Below are positions 59,267 through 64,000 of a DNA stretch of 64,000 bases, piece by piece. The stretch spans positions 47,008-111,007 of the forward strand of contig NZ_JACSQQ010000003.1 in the NCBI RefSeq assembly GCF_014836555.1. The letters run 5' to 3'. Both the position numbers and the translations under genes were made by a program. The notes beneath the pieces are model-generated. The model ran no database searches and was not told where the DNA came from. It saw nothing but the letters and a program-made list of their open reading frames with translations. The stretch's first letter is position 1. Every line of letters begins with the position of its first letter. This DNA comes from Oerskovia rustica. Lineage in GTDB: Bacteria > Actinomycetota > Actinomycetes > Actinomycetales > Cellulomonadaceae.

Positions 59267-60284
59267 GGTTGGCGTCCTCCTCGGAGGTCGTGGTGACGAG
59301 GATCTTGCCGCGAGCTCGACCAGCGAGGAGTTGATCGAGTGCGACCAGGGTGTCGTCAAGAGGCAGGACGCGGTCGACGACCGGGCGCAGGACGCCGTCA
59401 TCGACGAGACCGGCAGTCGCGGCCAGGGCTTCGCCGTCGGGCTGGATGAACAGGAACCGGTAGCGCACGCCGAGGCGCCGGGCCTGCCGCCGCAGGCGGA
59501 GGCTGAGGACGGCGAGCGCGGCCTTGACGACGCGTCCCGCGCCGGCTTGATCGGCCAAGTGCGGGTCGGGTGTCCCGGCGATCCCGACGACGAGGCCGCC
59601 GCGACGCAGGACACGCAGGGAGCGGGTGGTGATGTCGCCGCCCTGGGTGTCGACGACGATGTCGACGGGGGTGTCGGCGAGCCGGTCGACGAAGTCCTCG
59701 CTGCGGTAGTCGATGACGACATCGGCGCCCAAGGCTCTGACGAGGTCGGCGCTGTCGGCCGACGCCGTCGTGGCGACGGTGGCACCCAGGTGCTTGGCGA
59801 GCTGGATCACGGCCGAGCCGACTCCGCCGGCCCCGCCGTGCACGAGGACGGTCTGCCCCGGCCGGACCTGACCGAGGGTGACGAGCGCCTGCCATGCGGT
59901 CAGGGCGACGACGGGCAGGGCGGCAGCGTCGACGAGAGGGATGCTCGACGGGGCGGGTGCCAGGGCGGCGGCGTCGACGGCGACGACCTCGGCCCAGGAG
60001 CCCATGCCGACGACGCCCGTGTAGCCGTAGACCCGGTCACCGGGGCCGAAGCCGGTCACGTCCTCACCGACGGCGATGACCTCGCCGGAGAGCTCTCCAC
60101 CCATGACCTTGGGCAGGTCGAGGTGGAAGACGGCCTTGAACTCGCCGATGCGGGTGCGCTCGTCGGCGTGATTGACCCCGGCCGCGACCATCCGCACGAG
60201 AACCTCGTGCGGGGCCGGCATCGGCTCGGGCATCTCGACCGCCCGGAGCGGCTTTCCGTACGTCTCCAGGACGAAGGCCTTCAT
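59259..60284 (-). CDS. zinc-independent MDR-family NADP oxidoreductase (quinone-reductase-like)
   Basis: A 341-residue medium-chain dehydrogenase/reductase: GroES-like domain (MKAFVLETYGKPLRAVEMPE, start; GELSGEVIAVGEDVTGFGPGDRVYGY, in part) and a Rossmann domain with HGGAGGVGSAVIQLAKHLGA (the HGGAGGVG motif of quinone reductases). The metal-binding cysteines of zinc alcohol dehydrogenases are absent. Start at 60284 has AGGAGA upstream. Divergent from the HxlR gene and first in a two-gene operon with the hydrolase, a layout typical of electrophile or quinone detoxification. Confidence 0.9.
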   Translation of the reverse strand: MKAFVLETYGKPLRAVEMPEPMPAPHEVLVRMVAAGVNHADERTRIGEFKAVFHLDLPKVMGGELSGEVIAVGEDVTGFGPGDRVYGYTGVVGMGSWAEVVAVDAAALAPAPSSIPLVDAAALPVVALTAWQALVTLGQVRPGQTVLVHGGAGGVGSAVIQLAKHLGATVATTASADSADLVRALGADVVIDYRSEDFVDRLADTPVDIVVDTQGGDITTRSLRVLRRGGLVVGIAGTPDPHLADQAGAGRVVKAALAVLSLRLRRQARRLGVRYRFLFIQPDGEALAATAGLVDDGVLRPVVDRVLPLDDTLVALDQLLAGRARGKILVTTTSEEDANHA

Positions 60285-60312
60285 CGTGTCTCCTCGGGCC
60301 GGCCGAAACCAG

Positions 60313-60382
60313 CCAAGTAGTTGCATTGTGTTACTGCTTGGTTTCAGCGTAGAGTGAGTGATCACGAAGTGCAACTACCTGG
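60313..60382. promoter_or_regulatory. inverted repeat between divergent oxidoreductase and HxlR genes
   Basis: CCAAGTAGTTGCA (60313-60325) and TGCAACTACCTGG (60370-60382) are inverted copies with 12 of 13 bases matching, 57 bp apart. One lies before each divergent start, which fits binding of an HxlR dimer at two sites. Confidence 0.7.
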
Positions 60383-60392
60383 ATGGAGGGCG

Positions 60393-60800
60393 ATGATCTC
60401 CGAACCGCGATCGTCGTGCCCGATCAATCGCAGCCTGGAGCTGCTCGGTGATCGGTGGAGCCTGCTGATCCTGCGTGACATCGCCTTGCACGACCGGCGG
60501 TCCTTCCGCGAGCTGCTCACCGGCAGTCAGGAGGGCATCAGCGCGCCTGTCTTGTCGCGCCGCCTGGCCGACCTCGTCGATCAGGGCCTCCTGACGAAGG
60601 CCGAGACCGCCCGCGGCAAGCAGGGCAGGTACTCGCTCACCGAACTCGGACTGGCGACGATGCCGCTCCTGGTCGAGCTCGCACACCTGGGAGGGCGACT
60701 CGACCCCTCCACCCGCGCCTACGCGCCCGACATCGGCGACGGCCCCGACGCGATCGAAGCAGCCGTCTCCGCCCTGCGCGCAGCGCACATCGGCGCCTGA
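60393..60800 (+). CDS. HxlR-family transcriptional regulator
   Basis: A 135-residue winged-helix regulator of the HxlR family: CPINRSLELLGDRWSLLILRD (in part, with the N-terminal cysteine C9 used for redox or electrophile sensing in several family members), SFRELL, ISAPVLSRRLADLVDQGLL and the wing GRYSLTELG. ATG 60393 has GGAGGG upstream. Divergent from the oxidoreductase-hydrolase operon; the shared inverted repeat suggests it controls both. Confidence 0.9.
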   Translation: MISEPRSSCPINRSLELLGDRWSLLILRDIALHDRRSFRELLTGSQEGISAPVLSRRLADLVDQGLLTKAETARGKQGRYSLTELGLATMPLLVELAHLGGRLDPSTRAYAPDIGDGPDAIEAAVSALRAAHIGA

Positions 60801-61120
60801 CGCGCGCCAGCGTTCTGTGCCGGCCAGACAGGGCGACAGATCGATCACGACTGGCCACGACACGCTCATCGACACTTGAGTGAACATCCCGGCCGTCTCA
60901 GGAACGACCGTTCATGAGACACCAGCGGCGGTCGGGCGGCTGGCCGGCGCGTCATGTCTCACCGCCGGCACCTTCCGACTCCCCGACCGCCCCACCACCC
61001 AGATCGAGCGCATCATGCTCGGTACCGGAGCACCCGGCACCCCGGCACGTGACGCGAAGAACACGCCTCCGGCGCCACCCTGCGACGCGGTGCACCCGGG
61101 AACCGTCCTAGGGTCGAAGC
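60801..61120. other. 320-bp intergenic region
   Basis: No convincing gene. It holds one 26-bp near-palindrome (60895-60920) and must contain the promoter of the GH3 lipoprotein gene. The ribosome-binding site of that gene is weak. Open frames here show no family similarity. Confidence 0.5.
60895..60920. promoter_or_regulatory. 26-bp near-perfect palindrome
   Basis: GTCTCA-g-GAACG-ac-CGTTC-a-TGAGAC pairs in 11 of 13 positions. It is 94-120 bp past the HxlR stop and about 200 bp before the GH3 lipoprotein start. It could be a terminator of the HxlR gene or an operator; it lacks a T tract and has almost no loop, which favours an operator. Confidence 0.5.
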
Positions 61121-62338
61121 ATGAGGTCGTCCCGTCGAGGCGCCACGAGCGCCGCCCTGCTCACCACCGTCCTGCTGCTCGCCGCGTGCTCCCCGGGGGG
61201 CGGGACGCCCTCCCCGACGAGCGCTCCGCCGTCGGGCACGCCCAGCCCCACCGCGACCGAGACGCCCACCCCTCCCCCCACCCCCGACCCGACCGCCGAC
61301 GCCCCGGACCCCCTCGCCGGGTGGAGCCTGGAGCAGAAGGTGGGCCAGCTCCTCATGGTCGGGGTGAACGTGGGGCAGATCGACCAGGCGAGCTACGACG
61401 CGGTGCACCAGCACCACGTGGGCAACGTGTTCCTCGCGGGCCGCACCCAGGCAGGGTCGGTGCGCGTGAAGAACCTCGTCGACTCGTTCACGGCCCTGGT
61501 GTCCGACGAGACGACGCACGGGACACCGATGTTCGTCTCGACCGACCAGGAGGGCGGCGAGGTCCAGGTGCTCCGCGGGCCCGGCTTCTCCGACATGCCG
61601 AGCGCCATGGAGCAGTCCGCGCTCGCCCCCGCGGATCTCCAGAACCAGGCCACGACGTGGGGCAAGGAGCTCGCGGACGCGGGGATCGACCTCAACCTCG
61701 CTCCCGTCATGGACGTCGTGACGAGCCCCGAGACGGCGGCGACCAACGCGCCGATCGGGTACTTCGAGCGGAACTACGGGTTCGGGGTCGAGACCGTGAC
61801 GTCGCACGCGAACGCGTTCAGCGCGGGCATGGAGGCGAACGACGTCGACGTCGCGATCAAGCACTTCCCGGGGCTGGGCCGCGTCGGGGGCAACACCGAC
61901 ACGACGGCGGACGTCCGCGACGCCGCGACGACACGCGACGACCCGTCGGTCGCGGCCTTCCGGTCGGGGATCGAGGCGGGCGCGGCGTTCGTCATGACGT
62001 CGACGGCGATCTACGACCAGATCGACGGCAGCCTCCCCGCCGCGTTCTCGCCCGTGGTCGTGGACGGGCTGCTGCGCGGCGACCTCGGCTTCGGGGGCGT
62101 CGTCATCACCGACGACGTGTCGAAGGCCGAGCAGGTGCAGGCATGGTCCCCGGGCGATCGGGCGGTCCTGACGATCGCCGCGGGCGGCGACATGGTGCTC
62201 GCCTCGGCCGACCCGACCGTGGTCCCCGAGATGGCGACGGCCCTCGTCGAGCGCGCGCAGGCCGACCCCGCCTTCGCGGCCAAGGTCGACTCTGCGGTGC
62301 TGCGGGTCCTGGCGGCCAAGGAACGCCTGGGATCCTGA
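61121..62338 (+). CDS. GH3 lipoprotein, beta-N-acetylhexosaminidase (NagZ/LpqI-like)
   Basis: A 405-residue lipoprotein: signal peptide with lipobox LAAC (C23), a Pro/Thr-rich spacer (about 27-62) and a single-domain GH3 barrel as in NagZ, which trims GlcNAc from muropeptides. Seen: QKVGQLLMVG, FVSTDQEGGEVQVL, LNLAPVMDVV, IKHFPGLGRVGGNTDT (about 247-262) and nucleophile D331 in VVITDDVSKAEQV. The D-x-H acid/base dyad normally in the KHFPGHG loop is not apparent here (NTDTT), so mechanism or activity may differ. Membrane-anchored on the outside, suiting wall recycling. Confidence 0.88.
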   Translation: MRSSRRGATSAALLTTVLLLAACSPGGGTPSPTSAPPSGTPSPTATETPTPPPTPDPTADAPDPLAGWSLEQKVGQLLMVGVNVGQIDQASYDAVHQHHVGNVFLAGRTQAGSVRVKNLVDSFTALVSDETTHGTPMFVSTDQEGGEVQVLRGPGFSDMPSAMEQSALAPADLQNQATTWGKELADAGIDLNLAPVMDVVTSPETAATNAPIGYFERNYGFGVETVTSHANAFSAGMEANDVDVAIKHFPGLGRVGGNTDTTADVRDAATTRDDPSVAAFRSGIEAGAAFVMTSTAIYDQIDGSLPAAFSPVVVDGLLRGDLGFGGVVITDDVSKAEQVQAWSPGDRAVLTIAAGGDMVLASADPTVVPEMATALVERAQADPAFAAKVDSAVLRVLAAKERLGS

Positions 62339-62356
62339 GGGGACCGTCGGCCGCGC

Positions 62357-62422
62357 CTGTCCACGCCCGTCCACACCGTGCTCCACACGTTGTCCCCATG
62401 CCTGTCCACAAAGTTATCCACA
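62357..62422 (+). other. array of six DnaA-box-like 9-mers
   Basis: CTGTCCACG (62357), CCGTCCACA (62367), TGCTCCACA (62379), TTGTCCCCA (62390), CTGTCCACA (62402) and the perfect box TTATCCACA (62414) lie in one orientation at 10-12 bp steps; an inverted CTGTCCCCA follows at 62434-62426. They occupy the gap between convergent GH3 and livF genes. No dnaA, dnaN, rpmH or parAB gene is near, so this is not the usual oriC context; a DnaA-titration or regulatory cluster is more likely. Confidence 0.6.
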
Positions 62423-62459
62423 GACCTGGGGACAGTGTGCACAGGGGGCGGGCCCCCGC

Positions 62460-63165
62460 TCACGCGACCCCGAGGTACGCCTCCTTGATGCTCGGGTCCG
62501 CGAGCAGCTCCCGGCCGCCCCCGGAACGCACGACCTCCCCCGTCTCGAGCACGTACGCGCGGTGCGAGCGCGACAGCGCCTGCCGCGCGTTCTGCTCGAC
62601 CAGCAGCACCGTGGTGCCCTGCGCGTTGATCTCCGAGACGATCCGGAAGATCTGCTGGATGACCATGGGCGCCAGGCCCATCGACGGCTCGTCGAGCAGC
62701 ATGAGCCGGGGCCGCGCCATGAGCGCGCGCCCGATCGCGAGCATCTGCTGCTCGCCCCCGGACATGGTCCCGCCCACCTGCGACGTGCGGTCCTCGAGCC
62801 GCGGGAACAGCTCGAAGACGCGGGCCAGCGTCTCGTCGTGCACGGCCTTGTTCTCGAACGTGCGCCCGTAGGCCCCCATCTCGAGGTTCTCCAGGACCGT
62901 CATGCCGGGAAAGATCCCACGCCCCTCGGGCGCCTGCACGATCCCCTCCAGGACCCGCAGGTGCGGCTTCATGCGCGTGATGTCCTTGCCGTCGAACACG
63001 ATCTTCCCGCGCGACAGCGGCCGGATCCCCGAGACCGCACGCATGGTCGTCGTCTTCCCGGCGCCGTTGGCCCCGATGAGGGTCACGAGCTCGCCCTCCT
63101 CGACCGTGATCGACACTCCGCGCACGGCCTCGATCCGCCCGTAGGCGACCGTCATGTCCGTGATC

Positions 63166-63179
<14 letters not shown>
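62460..63179 (-). CDS. livF: branched-chain amino-acid-type ABC transporter ATPase LivF
   Basis: A 239-residue ABC ATPase of the HAAT family. Walker A GANGAGKTT, signature MSGGEQQMLAIGRALM and Walker B LMLLDEPSMGLAPM are intact; the H-loop position reads VEQN (LLVEQNARQAL), as usual for LivF. Powers uptake of branched-chain amino acids or related compounds (urea-type systems have similar ATPases). Overlaps livG by 14 nt; permease and binding-protein genes should lie beyond the window. Confidence 0.9.

Positions 63180-64000
<821 letters not shown>

Noticed and set aside
62357-62434. Chromosomal origin of replication
   Set aside because: Although the boxes look like DnaA sites, no dnaA, dnaN, recF, rpmH or par genes are nearby and there is no obvious AT-rich unwinding region.

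Overview
The window is very GC-rich DNA with dense, mostly short-gapped genes, GTG starts, GTGA/ATGA stop-start overlaps and many LacI-regulated CUT1 sugar transport operons next to glycoside hydrolases. Together with an LAATG sorting signal, a PHO box and an IdeR/DtxR-type iron box this points to an actinobacterium of the cellulolytic Micrococcales (Cellulomonas / Oerskovia / Cellulosimicrobium type). That placement is inference from gene content; no rRNA or tRNA gene is present to confirm it. No insertion sequence, phage or CRISPR array was seen.

Layout. 1-4.3 kb: a sugar ABC operon (LacI regulator, two permeases, binding lipoprotein, all minus) with two GGAAACGTTTCC operators. 4.5-6.4 kb: an internally duplicated membrane protein and a bare GH19 chitinase domain. 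6.5-15.2 kb: a galactan-utilisation locus, with a minus operon (binding protein, two permeases, LacI) divergent from a GH42 beta-galactosidase and a secreted GH53 endo-galactanase; two near-identical CTGTG-N6-CACAG sites lie in the divergent promoter region. 15.3-24 kb: housekeeping and accessory genes (DUF4126, NmrA-like, MarR+SDR, VanZ, YchJ, a tyrosinase coupled to a DUF2182 membrane protein, threonine aldolase). 23.9-28.4 kb: a 1489-residue cell-wall-anchored adhesin-like protein with ten DUF5979 repeats. 28.7-30.4 kb: Pit phosphate transporter plus a small membrane partner behind a PHO box.

31-34 kb holds the most intriguing locus: a Nudix-HTH (NrtR-like) regulator divergent from an SPFH/band-7 protein and a degenerate NAD-kinase-like protein, with two similar operator-like sites between them. 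34-38.5 kb is a mixed set (DinB, APH, two further VanZ proteins, HEAT, DUF1801). 38.5-47.2 kb is a complete xylo-oligosaccharide module resembling Streptomyces bxlREFGA plus a GH43. 47.5-50.3 kb is feoA-feoB-feoC-like behind a perfect iron box. 50.3-56 kb: membrane glycosyltransferase, UDG-family protein, S41 peptidase, amidohydrolase. 56.2-58.2 kb: FBP/FusB-type zinc protein, TetR regulator and AhpD-like protein behind a 29-bp palindrome. 58.3-60.8 kb: HxlR regulator divergent from an oxidoreductase-hydrolase pair. 61-62.3 kb: GH3 lipoprotein. 62.36-62.42 kb: six DnaA-box-like 9-mers phased at 10-12 bp. 62.4 kb to the end: livF and the 3' part of livG.

How it works together: secreted or surface hydrolases (GH53, and others outside the window) make oligosaccharides, three LacI-controlled ABC importers take them up, and intracellular GH42, GH3 and GH43 enzymes finish them. 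Two long poly-C runs (2-22 and 6433-6470) look like possible assembly artefacts and should be treated with caution.
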